A stretch of DNA of 64,000 bases from an uncultured Granulosicoccus sp. (GTDB taxonomy: Bacteria > Pseudomonadota > Gammaproteobacteria > Granulosicoccales > Granulosicoccaceae), in the NCBI GenBank assembly GCA_947492525.1, contig CANLNQ010000014.1:140088-204087 (forward strand). The letters run 5' to 3'. Made by a program: the position numbers and the translations under genes. Of this stretch, positions 1 to 9,369 are shown one piece after another; the stretch's first letter is position 1; each line of letters opens with the position of its first letter. A model generated the notes under the pieces. That model ran no database searches, was not told the origin of the DNA, and saw only the letters and a program-made list of their open reading frames with translations.

Positions 1-2
1 AG

Positions 3-1601
3 CGCCTGGTCGAGTACATGAATCAACCTCTGTTGCTGCGAGAGCTGGTCAATGCGCCACGGAAAGTATTGATCGACGAGATCGAGAAAAAGGACAAATC
101 GCTGGTATTGAGCGAGCAGAAGTTTCGCAATCTCGCAGAAAGCATCGACGACGTTTTCTTCTCCATGGACAAGGACTTGCGTTGTACCTATTGGAACAAG
201 GCGGCGGAACGCTACGGCTACACAGCGGAGGAAATACTGGGCAAACATGTGCTTGACCAGTTTTCGATGCCAGAGGCTGAACCTCTGGCCGATTTCTATC
301 AGAACGTATTACTGTCAAAGAAGCCGGATCAGATGGAGATCGTGTTGCCTGCACAAGAAGGCTTTCGCGATTTTGAAATATCTGCCTACCCGTACGAAGC
401 AGGGATATCCGTGTTGGTCAAGGACATAACGGATCGAAAGGAAATGGAAACCCGACTGTTGCAAAGCCAGAGAATGGAATCCATCGGGCGTCTTGCCGGG
501 AGTATTGCACATGATTTCAACAACCTTCTTGTCCCGATGACCGCCAATGCGGAACTGGGAATGATGCATCTGCCTCGTGGTGACAAGGGGCATGACTACT
601 TCAAGAGAATTTCCGATGCGGCAACACAGGCTGCTGGCCTGACTCGGCAGATATTGGCATTCAGTCGCAAGCAGGTGCTGGAGATGCAGGTACTTGACCT
701 GAACACGGTCGTCAGGGATTACGAATCCATGATCAAACGCCTGATTGGCGAAGACATCAGAATAGAAATCATGCTTGATACGGAACTGTCTCCGGTCAAT
801 GCCGATAGAGGGCAGATCGAACAGGTACTTCTCAATCTGGTCGTGAACGCAAGGGATGCCATGCCCTCGGGCGGCACGCTGACCATCGGTACAGCCAACA
901 TCACTCTTGAAGAGCCGCACAAGGAGCAATACGGTGAGCTGCAACCAGCGGGCAGTTACTCGATGCTCGTGGTCAAGGACACCGGGCACGGCATGGACAG
1001 CGATACGCGCAAGAACATCTTCGAACCATTCTATACCACCAAGACGCAGGGCAAGGGTACCGGACTCGGCCTGGCGACCGTTTACGGTATCGTCAAACAA
1101 CACCAGGGCAATGTGCGGGTCTCCAGTGAGCCGGGGCTGGGAAGTACCTTCAAGTTGTACTTTCAGCATGCCGAACAGTCGGTACCGGCACCTGATCGCA
1201 AGCCATCTTCCAGCAGTCTGGAGATGGGAAGCGAAACGATTCTGCTGGTGGAAGATGGGGTCATGGTGCGCAACATCCTGCGCGAGGGACTGGAGGCCTA
1301 TGGCTACACGGTACTGGAAGCACAGGATGTCGCCGATGGCCTCCGGTTGGCAGCTATCCACGACGATATCGATCTGCTGATCACCGATGTGGCAATGCCG
1401 GACATGAATGGAAGAGAGCTGTATGACGAGGTAGTCCGTCTGCTACCCCATATCAGTGTCCTGTTCATTTCCGGGTACACCGATGATGTCATTGTCGATC
1501 AGGGGATTCTTGAAGAGGGCGTCAATTTTCTGCAAAAACCCTTTTCCATCACGAGTCTTGTACAGAAAGTCAAACAGTGTCTTGAGCAGACCACTGCCTG
1601 A
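3..1601 (+). CDS. PAS hybrid sensor histidine kinase with receiver domain, 5' end outside window
   Basis: Cytoplasmic part of a two-component hybrid kinase. The reading frame is open to the left edge with no stop before the first ATG at 18, so the gene very probably begins outside the window. Numbered from that ATG: a PAS domain lies at about 33-140; a HisKA H-box (IAHDFNNLL) places the phospho-accepting His at 165; the HATPase domain has an N-box (NLVVNARD, Asn277), DTGHGM and GKGTGLGL; a C-terminal receiver has Asp457 in ITDVAMPDMNG and Lys507 in QKPF. No membrane segment is visible in the part present. This order (PAS, HisKA, HATPase, REC) is common in orphan hybrid kinases whose receiver regulates the kinase or passes phosphate to an Hpt protein. 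No partner regulator lies next to it, so the signal is unknown. Confidence 0.9.
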   Translation, partial: RLVEYMNQPLLLRELVNAPRKVLIDEIEKKDKSLVLSEQKFRNLAESIDDVFFSMDKDLRCTYWNKAAERYGYTAEEILGKHVLDQFSMPEAEPLADFYQNVLLSKKPDQMEIVLPAQEGFRDFEISAYPYEAGISVLVKDITDRKEMETRLLQSQRMESIGRLAGSIAHDFNNLLVPMTANAELGMMHLPRGDKGHDYFKRISDAATQAAGLTRQILAFSRKQVLEMQVLDLNTVVRDYESMIKRLIGEDIRIEIMLDTELSPVNADRGQIEQVLLNLVVNARDAMPSGGTLTIGTANITLEEPHKEQYGELQPAGSYSMLVVKDTGHGMDSDTRKNIFEPFYTTKTQGKGTGLGLATVYGIVKQHQGNVRVSSEPGLGSTFKLYFQHAEQSVPAPDRKPSSSSLEMGSETILLVEDGVMVRNILREGLEAYGYTVLEAQDVADGLRLAAIHDDIDLLITDVAMPDMNGRELYDEVVRLLPHISVLFISGYTDDVIVDQGILEEGVNFLQKPFSITSLVQKVKQCLEQTTA

Positions 1602-1793
1602 TGGCCGGATGTAACAACGTTAGCGGTCGGGTTTTCAGGGTTGTCACGGCGCGAGCCTGGCCGGATTCATGCAGCACCATTGCGTGAAACCGTTGTCTTA
1701 TGCCTGACAAACGTATCTGCCTGATCATGTATTGCAGTTGATCCGGCAGATCGAGCCGTTTGACAGGCCTGAGTCGCCATGGAGGTAAGCCTC

Positions 1794-2798
1794 ATGAACA
1801 GCTCGGCATTGGTCAGGAAGGAAGACTTCGCAACGCCAGAACTACTGCAGACGCCATTCGATGAGTGCGTGCATACGCTGAACGGAATCTCCCTGAGCTA
1901 CCGTCTGTTCATACCGGAGAGAGTGGATGAAGAACCGGCGCCGTTGTTGTTGATGCTTCACGGCTGTGGTCAGAATGCACAGGATTTCTCCATTGGAACT
2001 CAGATGGATGCCATCGCGCAGGAAGCTGGCATGTATGTTCTGTACCCGAATCAATCCACGTCGGCGAATCCCAATGGTTGCTGGAACTGGTTTGTTCCGC
2101 AACACCAGGTCCGTGATGGTGGGGAACCCGCTGCGCTTTGCTCACTGACGCAAGAGGTCATGAACAAGCATCCGATAGATACGGGCAAGGTCTTTGTGGC
2201 CGGGCTGTCTGCCGGAGGTGCAATGGCCGTGATTCTGGCCGAACAATACCCCGAAGTCTTTGCAGCGGCTGGTGTGCATTCAGGCTTGCCGAGCGGTGCG
2301 GCCAGCACGATGATGGAGGCCTTCAATCAGATGCGTCGACCGCGCGTTCCCGGATCGGTGCGAAACGCTGCATGGGATAGCCCCAATGCCGATGTCGTAC
2401 TTGAACCTCGCGCCGGAGGAAACAGCTCACTGACAGAGTCGCGCAGCGCGGTGGAACGTCATACGCCACTGATCGTGTTTCATGGCAACAAGGACCGGAC
2501 AGTCAACTGCGACAATGCCGCGTTGATTGTCGATAACTGGCTGGCGCGCGAGAGTGCCAAGCTGGGCAGCGCGACATGGCGAGCCTCGTCGACAACGCAC
2601 GCCTCACCTTGCGGTCGGCGCAGTGTCGTCACCACCTTCGCGGCGAAGAATTCGCACAAACGAGCCAGGTGTGAATACTGGCAACTGATCGATGCGGGCC
2701 ATCAATGGTCCGGTGGCTGTACCGAGGGTTCCTGTACGGACTCTGCAGGTCCGAACGCTTCTGCCGAGATGGTGCGCTTCTTCATGGGGTCTGTCTGA
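1794..2798 (+). CDS. PHB depolymerase family (LpqC-like) esterase
   Basis: Serine esterase of the poly(3-hydroxybutyrate) depolymerase/LpqC family, 334 residues. The alpha/beta-hydrolase fold shows the oxyanion region MLHGCGQNA (about 54-62) and the nucleophile box GLSAGG with Ser139. A His in DAGHQWSGG near the C-terminus probably completes the triad. Several Cys residues and Trp-rich stretches (CWNWF) are typical of the family. There is no signal peptide, so the protein is predicted to be intracellular. The ATG at 1794 is preferred over the in-frame ATG at 1779 because GGAGGT at 1781-1786 lies seven bases before it. The gene stands alone after the kinase and faces a convergent DUF4112 gene. 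The natural ester substrate cannot be told from sequence; feruloyl or acetyl-xylan esterase activity occurs in relatives. Confidence 0.85.
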   Translation: MNSSALVRKEDFATPELLQTPFDECVHTLNGISLSYRLFIPERVDEEPAPLLLMLHGCGQNAQDFSIGTQMDAIAQEAGMYVLYPNQSTSANPNGCWNWFVPQHQVRDGGEPAALCSLTQEVMNKHPIDTGKVFVAGLSAGGAMAVILAEQYPEVFAAAGVHSGLPSGAASTMMEAFNQMRRPRVPGSVRNAAWDSPNADVVLEPRAGGNSSLTESRSAVERHTPLIVFHGNKDRTVNCDNAALIVDNWLARESAKLGSATWRASSTTHASPCGRRSVVTTFAAKNSHKRARCEYWQLIDAGHQWSGGCTEGSCTDSAGPNASAEMVRFFMGSV

Positions 2799-2824
2799 CG
2801 GCTTCGACTACGCCCCTGCAGTCT

Positions 2825-3322
2825 TTAGAACAGGATGCCGACGATCGCCGTCAACAACAGCCAGGCCAGCGTGAGAATGACGGCACAGGCCAGCAGCAGA
2901 AACACGACCATGAGAACGACCCACACTGTACTGCGCCTGTGAACCTCGCGGGCATCCTCCTGGTGGTTCAGCAGTAACCTCATGTTTCGGTTGTTGGCCT
3001 TGAACGCGAAGTCGAACAGATCACCCACCAGAGGGATGCTGCCCAGTCCGGTCTCCAGCAGTACATTGCCGACCATGCGCGCCAGTAACGGTCTTGATGC
3101 ACCCAGTGTCGCGGCCTTGCCGATCAGATAGCTGGAGATGAGCAGGCCTACGGCATCACCAATGCCGGGCACCAGGCCGATGATGCCATCCAGACCGATT
3201 CTGAATCCACCCGGCAGCCTGATGGAGCTGTCCATCAGATGCGCCAGCCGTTGCATGCGTCGTCGTTCCTTGTCTGCGTTCGTGTCTGCGTTCGTGTCGA
3301 TGGGGAGTCTCTGCCTGATCAT
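2825..3322 (-). CDS. DUF4112 membrane protein
   Basis: Small protein of the DUF4112 family, about 165 residues, function unknown. The family core is visible as an amphipathic LAHLMDSSIRLPG stretch followed by GLDGIIGLVPGIGD and a matching GLGSIPLVGDLFDFAF, with a hydrophobic C-terminal membrane segment (VVLMVVFLLLACAVILTLAW). The ATG at 3322 is preferred to an upstream ATG at 3382 because the family core begins soon after it. The N-terminus carries a duplicated Asp-Thr-Asn-Ala that comes from a 12-bp tandem repeat. The gene is convergent with the esterase. Confidence 0.8.
   Translation of the reverse strand: MIRQRLPIDTNADTNADKERRRMQRLAHLMDSSIRLPGGFRIGLDGIIGLVPGIGDAVGLLISSYLIGKAATLGASRPLLARMVGNVLLETGLGSIPLVGDLFDFAFKANNRNMRLLLNHQEDAREVHRRSTVWVVLMVVFLLLACAVILTLAWLLLTAIVGILF
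3271..3294. repeat. 12-bp perfect tandem duplication inside the DUF4112 gene
   Basis: The unit TGTCTGCGTTCG occurs twice in a row (3271-3282 and 3283-3294). On the coding (minus) strand it duplicates a four-residue Asp/Thr/Asn/Ala segment without breaking the frame, which looks like recent replication slippage. Confidence 0.8.
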
Positions 3323-3501
3323 TACCTGACAATCTTCCACGAAAAGCACGATGAACGGCAGAATGCACCCCGATAATTGCATTTATTACAGTCTTCAGGC
3401 AGGTTTCCGCCTGCTGTTGTTCGTTGCTGCTGGTCTTGTCGCGCAGTAGCGACGTAGCAATGATTTCCGATCACCGTCCCGCGCAGGCCAACAGAGTTCC
3501 G

Positions 3502-4557
3502 ATGGATTCCATATCACAGATCGTTCTTGGTGCGTCCCTGGCTCATGTCACTCTGGGAGAGAAGCTGGGCCGGCGAGCCTTGTTGCTGGGTGCCGCACTT
3601 GGCACCTTGCCCGACCTGGATGTGCTGGTGCCCTACGAGGACGCCATAGAGAGCTTCACCTATCACCGTAGCTGGAGCCACTCCCTGTTGGTGCTGTCAT
3701 TGATCAGTGTTCCCATGGCGATGTTGTGCAAGAGGCTGGTAAAGCGCGCAGACATCTCTCTGTCTCGCTGGTGGTTTTCCCTGTGGTTGATCCTGATCAC
3801 TCATCCCTTGCTCGATGGCTTCACCGTATACGGTACACAGCTTCTGTGGCCACTGCCGGTGCCGCCCACGGCCTGGGGCTCCGTCTTCATCATCGATCCT
3901 GTCTATACGCTTCCGCTGATCGTCGGCGTCGCTGTCGCCTGGCAACGCCAGTGGCTGCAGGCGAGGCCTCTGGTCCTGACCGGACTGGGTCTGAGTACCG
4001 CCTACCTGGCGTGGACGCTCGTGGCGCAGCAGATAACGTATCGAAAAGTGGTCGCCACGCTCGAACTCCGTGACATCGAGGCCAGCCATGTACTGGTTGC
4101 ACCGTTTCCATTCTCACTGCTCTGGCGAGTCGTCGTCATCAATGGTAATGAGTATCTGGAAGGCTACAGCTCATTGCTGGACAGTCAATCGACAGTGCCG
4201 ATGCAGACTTACGACAACGGTAAGGCAGGCTGCGCCGACTGGCTGGATAGCTGGCCGGTCGCAAGGATGGACTGGTTTACACGCGGTGCCTTTGCCTTGT
4301 CTGTCAGGGAGGGGCAGTTGGTACTGTCAGATCTCAGAATGGGTATAGAGGATGAGTATGTGTTCGAGTTTGCGCTGGCAGAATGGAGCGATGATCAATG
4401 GCAGCCGATCATTGCCCGGCAGCTGCCAGTGGATATCGATCCCGAACGAATGACGCTGTTGCTGCAACGTGTCGCGGATGAACGCATCGATCTGACGTCG
4501 CCCGGCAGTGTGCAAGCGTTGGGTTCCTGTTCAGCTCTCGAGCAGTACACGGGCTGA
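3502..4557 (+). CDS. YdjM-like metal-dependent membrane hydrolase (DUF457)
   Basis: Inner-membrane protein of the YdjM/DUF457 family (often called LexA-regulated membrane-bound metal-dependent hydrolase), 351 residues. The N-terminal half carries the family features GTLPDLDVL and HRSWSHSL, whose Asp and His residues are candidate metal ligands, and four or five hydrophobic segments. The C-terminal half (from about residue 180) is soluble and less conserved. The ATG at 3502 is chosen because the domain starts directly after it (MDSISQIVLGASLAHVTLG). I looked for a LexA box upstream and found none, so SOS control is not supported here. Neighbours are unrelated. Confidence 0.8.
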   Translation: MDSISQIVLGASLAHVTLGEKLGRRALLLGAALGTLPDLDVLVPYEDAIESFTYHRSWSHSLLVLSLISVPMAMLCKRLVKRADISLSRWWFSLWLILITHPLLDGFTVYGTQLLWPLPVPPTAWGSVFIIDPVYTLPLIVGVAVAWQRQWLQARPLVLTGLGLSTAYLAWTLVAQQITYRKVVATLELRDIEASHVLVAPFPFSLLWRVVVINGNEYLEGYSSLLDSQSTVPMQTYDNGKAGCADWLDSWPVARMDWFTRGAFALSVREGQLVLSDLRMGIEDEYVFEFALAEWSDDQWQPIIARQLPVDIDPERMTLLLQRVADERIDLTSPGSVQALGSCSALEQYTG

Positions 4558-4635
4558 GCGAATGCGTACACGGTAGCGATCGGGACCTGGCAGAACACGG
4601 AAGGAATGCCGCTCATGGTTGGCCACCCGGACCAG

Positions 4636-5733
4636 TCACTCGTTCAGCGGTTCGTCCGATGGTACGGTGCCGATGGTCCGCTTGATGATGACCCAGGCCA
4701 CGGCGGCGACGGGGAGGGCCAATAGCACACCCGTGAGGCCGAACAGCTGACCACCGGCCAACACCACGAAGATCACCACCACCGGGTGCAGATCGATCTT
4801 GTCGCCCACCAGCTTGGGCGTCAGTATGTTCCCCTCGATGAATTGTCCGATACCGAAGACGAGTCCGACCAGCCACAGCTGTTGCCATTCACCGGTCTGC
4901 ACTACCATGGCAATGGCCGCGAGTACAAGTCCGGTTACCGTGCCCAGATAGGGAACCACGCTGAGAAGGCCGGCGATCACACCGATCAGCAGACCGAACT
5001 CCAGGCCGATAAGCCAGAGGCCGGTGGAATACATGACCGCCAGACTCGCCATGACCAGCAGCTGTCCCCACAGGAAACCTTGCAGGACTTCGTCCACATC
5101 ACCCGCGACCACGGCGGTCTTTTCACGGTACTTCTCGGGAACCAGTCGCAGGGACTGCCGGCTCAGGGAGTTCCAGTCGCGCAGCAGATAGAAGGCGAGT
5201 ACCGGCACCAGAAAGATATTCATCAGCGTCTTGGCGACCGCCATGCCGGATCTGGCCACGGCGTTGACAGCCTTGCCGACGGCATCGGTGGCTTGAGGCA
5301 CTGCATCCTTTGCCAGACCGACAACCGATTCAGCCGAGTCAGCATCGCCGCTGCCGGCCTCACTGCCTTGTCCGGACCCGCTATAGGAGTGCCACAGATC
5401 CAGAACGGGTTGCAGATAGCCGAGCAGGGTTGACTTGTAGCTCGGTGCCTTGTCTATCAGCTGTTCGAGTTGTTCCTGGGCCAATGGCAGAATGAGCAGC
5501 ACGATCGCTCCGGTTACCCCCAGTATCAGCAGATAGCCCGTCAGGATGGCTGCCCAACGCGGCAGCTTCCAGTTTTCCAGAAAACGCACCACAGGCTCGC
5601 CAAGGTAGGCCACGATGAAAGCCACCAGAAACGGTGTGAGGATCGGTGAGAGCAGATAGATCAGCCCACCCAGGAGAATCGCGAAAACGAGCCACATCAG
5701 CGAATTTTGACGGTGTACGAAATCTGAGTTCAT
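4636..5733 (-). CDS. AI-2E family transporter (PerM/UPF0118)
   Basis: Polytopic inner-membrane protein of the AI-2E/UPF0118 (PerM, TqsA, YdiK) family, 365 residues. Two N-terminal membrane helices (about 11-55) precede a third helix (about 62-85), then a soluble region, and a C-terminal group of helices carrying the family signature GLLSVVPYLGTV and the ending FGLTGVLLALPVAAV. A Gly/Ser/Asp-rich loop lies near residues 115-130. Members export small molecules or exchange ions; the substrate cannot be predicted. The gene is convergent with the YdjM-like gene and divergent from the DUF3034 gene. Confidence 0.88.
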   Translation of the reverse strand: MNSDFVHRQNSLMWLVFAILLGGLIYLLSPILTPFLVAFIVAYLGEPVVRFLENWKLPRWAAILTGYLLILGVTGAIVLLILPLAQEQLEQLIDKAPSYKSTLLGYLQPVLDLWHSYSGSGQGSEAGSGDADSAESVVGLAKDAVPQATDAVGKAVNAVARSGMAVAKTLMNIFLVPVLAFYLLRDWNSLSRQSLRLVPEKYREKTAVVAGDVDEVLQGFLWGQLLVMASLAVMYSTGLWLIGLEFGLLIGVIAGLLSVVPYLGTVTGLVLAAIAMVVQTGEWQQLWLVGLVFGIGQFIEGNILTPKLVGDKIDLHPVVVIFVVLAGGQLFGLTGVLLALPVAAVAWVIIKRTIGTVPSDEPLNE

Positions 5734-5941
5734 GGATGGTCAACGGCTGAGCCAGGTGAGAGGCGCTTGGGTGGCATGGTGTCACAGTTGGTGGCGTTGC
5801 CGTCGCTTTCACCCGTGGTTGTTGTAAAAATGGGGTGGTATCGAGTAGCCAGTGGTAACAGAGTCATTGCGGCTCAAGGCGTGATACTTGCTTTTGACCA
5901 GCCTGAATGCACCATTGCAAGCTCGAGAAAGGGTCAACCCG

Positions 5942-6796
5942 ATGAGTTCCATCATCCGCGCAAGTATGCTGTGCCTCATGCTGAGCGCTGTTGCAGGAAC
6001 GCTGCAAGCCGCGCCGGGAGGTCGGCTCATCGCCACCGGCGGTGCCATGACGGTTGAAGGGGCTGCCGGAGGCGGCATCGTGCCCTGGGCGCTATTGGCC
6101 GGTTACGCGGAGGATGAGCAGTTCGGTGGCTCCGCCTGGTACACACAGGTGCAGCCGAAAGACTTCACCATGCAGGCTTATGGCGCAGCGCTCTCCCTGC
6201 ACAACCGCGTGGAATTGTCGATCGGCAAGCAGCGCTTCGACATCGATGAAGTGATACCGGGTGAGCAACTGGAGCAGACCATCCTCGGGGCGAAGCTGCG
6301 TCTGAACGGCGACCTGATCTATACCCGGCTTCCCCAGATGACCCTGGGTCTGCAGTACAAGAAGAACGACACATTCGCCATACCCGAGAGTGTGGGGGCG
6401 CGTGACGACAAGGGGCTGGATATCTATCTGGCTGCCAGCAAGCTGTGGCTGGATGGCCCGTTTCATCGTTCGCTGTTCCTGAATGCCACCGTGCGGGCCA
6501 CCAGGGCCAATCAGGGTGGTCTGCTGGGTTTCGGCGGAGATCGCAGAAACCGGCTGTCGCTACAGGCCGAGGCGAGTGCCGGCTTGTTCATCACCCGCCA
6601 GTGGGTGCTTGGCGTGGAATACCGGCAGAAACCGGACAATCTGGGCTTTGCGCGCGAAGATGACTGGTATGACGTTTTCCTCGGCTGGTTTCCAAGCAAA
6701 CGGGTGTCGCTGGTTGCCGCGTGGTCCGACCTGGGTTCGATAACAGGTCTCGACGATCAAACCGGTGTCTATCTGTCCTTGCAGGTGAGCCAATGA
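5942..6796 (+). CDS. DUF3034 outer-membrane-like protein
   Basis: DUF3034 family protein, 284 residues with a signal peptide (hydrophobic stretch about 6-22, probable cleavage after LQA, mature start APGG). The mature part has alternating polar and aromatic residues in short strands, as in a small outer-membrane beta-barrel, but no function has been assigned to the family. The ATG at 5942 is chosen because it follows AAAGGG at 5928-5933 and begins the signal peptide. The stop overlaps the start of the next gene, a lipoprotein globin, by ATGA, so the two are translationally coupled. Confidence 0.8.
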   Translation: MSSIIRASMLCLMLSAVAGTLQAAPGGRLIATGGAMTVEGAAGGGIVPWALLAGYAEDEQFGGSAWYTQVQPKDFTMQAYGAALSLHNRVELSIGKQRFDIDEVIPGEQLEQTILGAKLRLNGDLIYTRLPQMTLGLQYKKNDTFAIPESVGARDDKGLDIYLAASKLWLDGPFHRSLFLNATVRATRANQGGLLGFGGDRRNRLSLQAEASAGLFITRQWVLGVEYRQKPDNLGFAREDDWYDVFLGWFPSKRVSLVAAWSDLGSITGLDDQTGVYLSLQVSQ

Positions 6797-7284
6797 CGAG
6801 GCCTAGCATGAAACCCTCGTACTCCATGGCCATGGGCCGCCTTCGCAGATGCCTGGCGCCAACAGTGCTGCACATGCTCGTTGCCATTCTGGTCGGCGCC
6901 TGTTCGGCCACGTCCCCTGCCAAGCCGGAAATGACCCTGTATGAACAGCTGGGCGGTGAAGCCGGGGTGGAGCAACTGACCACCGATTTCATTCGCGAGA
7001 TAGCCGCCGATGAGCGAATCAAGGGGCGTTATCGGCAGACAGACATTGGTCGCTTTCACCGCATGATGACCGAGCAGATGTGCATGGAAACCGGTGGTGG
7101 TTGCACCTACAGCGGAGACGACATGCTGCAGACCCATGCCGGCATGAAGATCACTCGTGTGGAATTCAATGGAATCGTGGAAGCCCTGATGCGCGCCATG
7201 GATCGCAACAGAATTCCTCAAGGCGTGCAGAATCAGCTGCTTGCGCTCTACGCACCGATGCACGCTGATATCGTGAACCGCTGA
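6793..7284 (+). CDS. Group 1 truncated hemoglobin, predicted lipoprotein
   Basis: Truncated hemoglobin of group I, 163 residues, fused to a lipoprotein signal. The hydrophobic segment LHMLVAILVGAC ends in a lipobox with Cys37, so the globin is expected to be lipid-anchored on the periplasmic side. The globin begins LYEQLGGEAGVEQL and the probable proximal heme ligand is His115 in QTHAGMKIT; Cys97 and Cys104 may form a disulfide. Start at 6793 (ATGA overlap with the DUF3034 stop, GGTGAG just upstream); 6808 is an alternative. Group I globins bind O2 and NO, so NO or O2 chemistry at the envelope is plausible but inferred. Confidence 0.85.
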   Translation: MTRPSMKPSYSMAMGRLRRCLAPTVLHMLVAILVGACSATSPAKPEMTLYEQLGGEAGVEQLTTDFIREIAADERIKGRYRQTDIGRFHRMMTEQMCMETGGGCTYSGDDMLQTHAGMKITRVEFNGIVEALMRAMDRNRIPQGVQNQLLALYAPMHADIVNR

Positions 7285-7302
7285 TGCAGCGATGATCGGG
7301 TG

Positions 7303-8535
7303 CTATTCTGACGCCTTGGGGTACAGGGTAGTGGCTTCCGGTGTCAGGTTGGCTGAGACCGCCACTGCGCTACCGCGACTCTCGCTTATCGCCGGGCTGC
7401 TCCATAGCCGGAACAGGGCAGTCATGACGGTGAGGCCCGCTGTGACGCTCAGCACATGGAACATACCGGCAGGACCGAAGTGATCGATGGTGAAGCCACC
7501 AAGGGTCGGGCCGAGTGTCATGCCTGCCGCAAGGATCAATACCAGCGTTCCACTGGCAGCAACCACCTGAGAGCGGTTCAGGTGATCGTTCATGTGAGCC
7601 ATGCAGATCGAGTAGACGGGCAGTGTCAATCCTCCGAGCAAGCCTACCAACAGGTACAGCAAAAGCAGATTCTCTGCAGGATTGTCCAGCAGCGCAATCA
7701 GGATGCAGATCGGAATTGACAAGCCCGGTACACCCGCGATAAGCAAGCGCCTGTCCATCATGTCCGACAATTTCCCCAGGGGAAACTGGAACAGCATTCC
7801 GCCCAGCGTCATGCTGCCGATCATGGCACCGATGGCACCCTGACTCAGTCCGAGAGAGCTGCCATAGAGCGCCAGGGATACGTACAGCATTGTCTGAGAG
7901 ATTCCGTTGAGGAAGCTGCCCGTGAGCGCCATGGGAGAGAGTCGGAAGAGATGAATGAAGGTAACCCGTTCCGGCACTTCGTAGGGGGGGACGGCATCAT
8001 CTGATACAAGCATGGGAACCAGGGAAAACGAGATCAGGATGGAGACGACAACGAACAACAGGATGCTGTCCGGATTGGAGAAATTGAGCAGAAGCTGACC
8101 GAGAGCGACACCACCGGTCTGTACGATGAAGTAGACAGACAGGAGGCTGCCGCGATTGTCGTTATCGGCGCTGCTGTTCAACCAGCTCTCGGCAACGATA
8201 TACAGGCCGGAAAAGCAGAAGCCGGTGAGCAGGCGCATGCTGCCCCAGATCCAGGGGTCGGCCGTAACCAGGTGCATCAGCGCAGCGGCACTGGCCGTGG
8301 AGGCGAGTGCTGCGAAGACGCGGATGTGGCCAACACGCATGATCAATCGTGGTGCAATCAGGCAGCCGAGCAAGGCGCCTACCGGATAACCGGATTGCAC
8401 CATACCGATGGCGGAGTCGCTGAAACCCAGGCTGCTTCCCCGGAGGGTGAGCAAGGTGGTCAACAGGCCATTGCTGACCATCAGGAAGATCATGCCGGCA
8501 AACAGTGACCACGATCCTCGAATTGCCGCCCACAT
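7303..8535 (-). CDS. MFS transporter (YcaD-like)
   Basis: Major facilitator superfamily permease, about 410 residues with twelve hydrophobic segments. The N-terminal half (SLFAGMIFLMVSNGLLTTLLTLRG) and the helix 2-3 region (GMVQSGYPVGALLGC, then RVGHIRVF) resemble the YcaD/UMF-type branch. The start at 8535 is favoured over 8577 because it leads straight into helix 1 and follows CAGGGCAACGGG. It is convergent with the globin gene and divergent from the RibD-like gene. Substrate unknown; drug or amino-acid-like efflux is typical of relatives. Confidence 0.85.
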   Translation of the reverse strand: MWAAIRGSWSLFAGMIFLMVSNGLLTTLLTLRGSSLGFSDSAIGMVQSGYPVGALLGCLIAPRLIMRVGHIRVFAALASTASAAALMHLVTADPWIWGSMRLLTGFCFSGLYIVAESWLNSSADNDNRGSLLSVYFIVQTGGVALGQLLLNFSNPDSILLFVVVSILISFSLVPMLVSDDAVPPYEVPERVTFIHLFRLSPMALTGSFLNGISQTMLYVSLALYGSSLGLSQGAIGAMIGSMTLGGMLFQFPLGKLSDMMDRRLLIAGVPGLSIPICILIALLDNPAENLLLLYLLVGLLGGLTLPVYSICMAHMNDHLNRSQVVAASGTLVLILAAGMTLGPTLGGFTIDHFGPAGMFHVLSVTAGLTVMTALFRLWSSPAISESRGSAVAVSANLTPEATTLYPKASE

Positions 8536-8811
8536 CCCGTTGCCCTGATGGTTGTCTGAAAAACACCGCCACATCATACGCGGGCGGGAAGGCCGGGGTG
8601 CAGATGCTTTGCTCGCCCATGCCAGGGCTGTTTCTTTACCCGTTCATGACAATCGCCTGTGCCAGCCTGCCAAGGCAATCTGTTGACGGCCGATAGGGTG
8701 TATGCTGCAGCTCAGTGCTTGTACGACAGCATCGATGACGGGGTGGTCCTGATGATCCTGAACCCTGCCGTTGATCGATCGAGCCTCCATCCGTTCAGGG
8801 AGATGCACAGC

Positions 8812-9363
8812 ATGATGGAAAAGACGAGTGGCCATGTCTACATGGCAATGAGCCTCGATGGATTCGTGGCGAGGGAAGACTTCGGGCTGGACTGGCTGAT
8901 GAAGCAGAACACCGGGGGCGAGGCGCACTCACACGAAGCCTTCATGGACTCCGTGGATGGCGTGGTCATGGGCAGTGGTTCATTCAGAACGGCGTTGAAT
9001 CACGATATCTGGCCCTACGACAAACCGGCAATCGTCTTGAGTCATTCGCTGAACCCGAGAGATATCCCCGACAAGTTGCGTGATCAGGTCAGTCTGTGCG
9101 AATTGAGCCCGCCGGACGTCATGGCATCGCTGGCGGAAAAAGGCTGGAAACGCGTCTATGTCGATGGCGGGAAAATCGTGCAGAGTTTCCTGCGTGAAGG
9201 CTTGATCGAGAACATGACGCTGACACTGGTACCGGTTCTGATCGGCTCCGGCAAACGCCTGTTCGGCGAACTGGAAGCCGACATCGATCTGCAGTTGCTG
9301 GAGGCCAGTTCTTTCCCATCAGGCCTGGTGACCACGCGATACAGAGTCGTCGCACCGGCCTGA
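8812..9363 (+). CDS. Dihydrofolate reductase-like (RibD C-terminal) protein
   Basis: NADPH-binding reductase of the RibD C-terminal/DHFR-like family, about 183 residues, similar to stand-alone YyaP/YwjB proteins. Visible family features are the first strand VYMAMSLDGFVAR, VMGSGSF, the cofactor loop WKRVYVDGGKIVQSFL and the ending LTLVPVLIGSGKRLFG. The start at 8812 has AGGGAG at 8797-8802. Stand-alone members are not riboflavin enzymes as a rule, and the substrate is unknown. It is divergent from the MFS gene and meets DUF3565 tail to tail. Confidence 0.82.
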   Translation: MMEKTSGHVYMAMSLDGFVAREDFGLDWLMKQNTGGEAHSHEAFMDSVDGVVMGSGSFRTALNHDIWPYDKPAIVLSHSLNPRDIPDKLRDQVSLCELSPPDVMASLAEKGWKRVYVDGGKIVQSFLREGLIENMTLTLVPVLIGSGKRLFGELEADIDLQLLEASSFPSGLVTTRYRVVAPA

Positions 9364-9369
9364 TCTGGT

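Noticed and set aside
315..1361. 348-residue minus-strand open frame inside the sensor kinase
   Set aside because: It is antisense to a clear PAS/HisKA/HATPase gene, has no recognisable domain and a composition typical of shadow frames.
3361..3501. LexA box upstream of the YdjM-like gene
   Set aside because: The family is often LexA-controlled, but no CTGT-N8-ACAG is present here.
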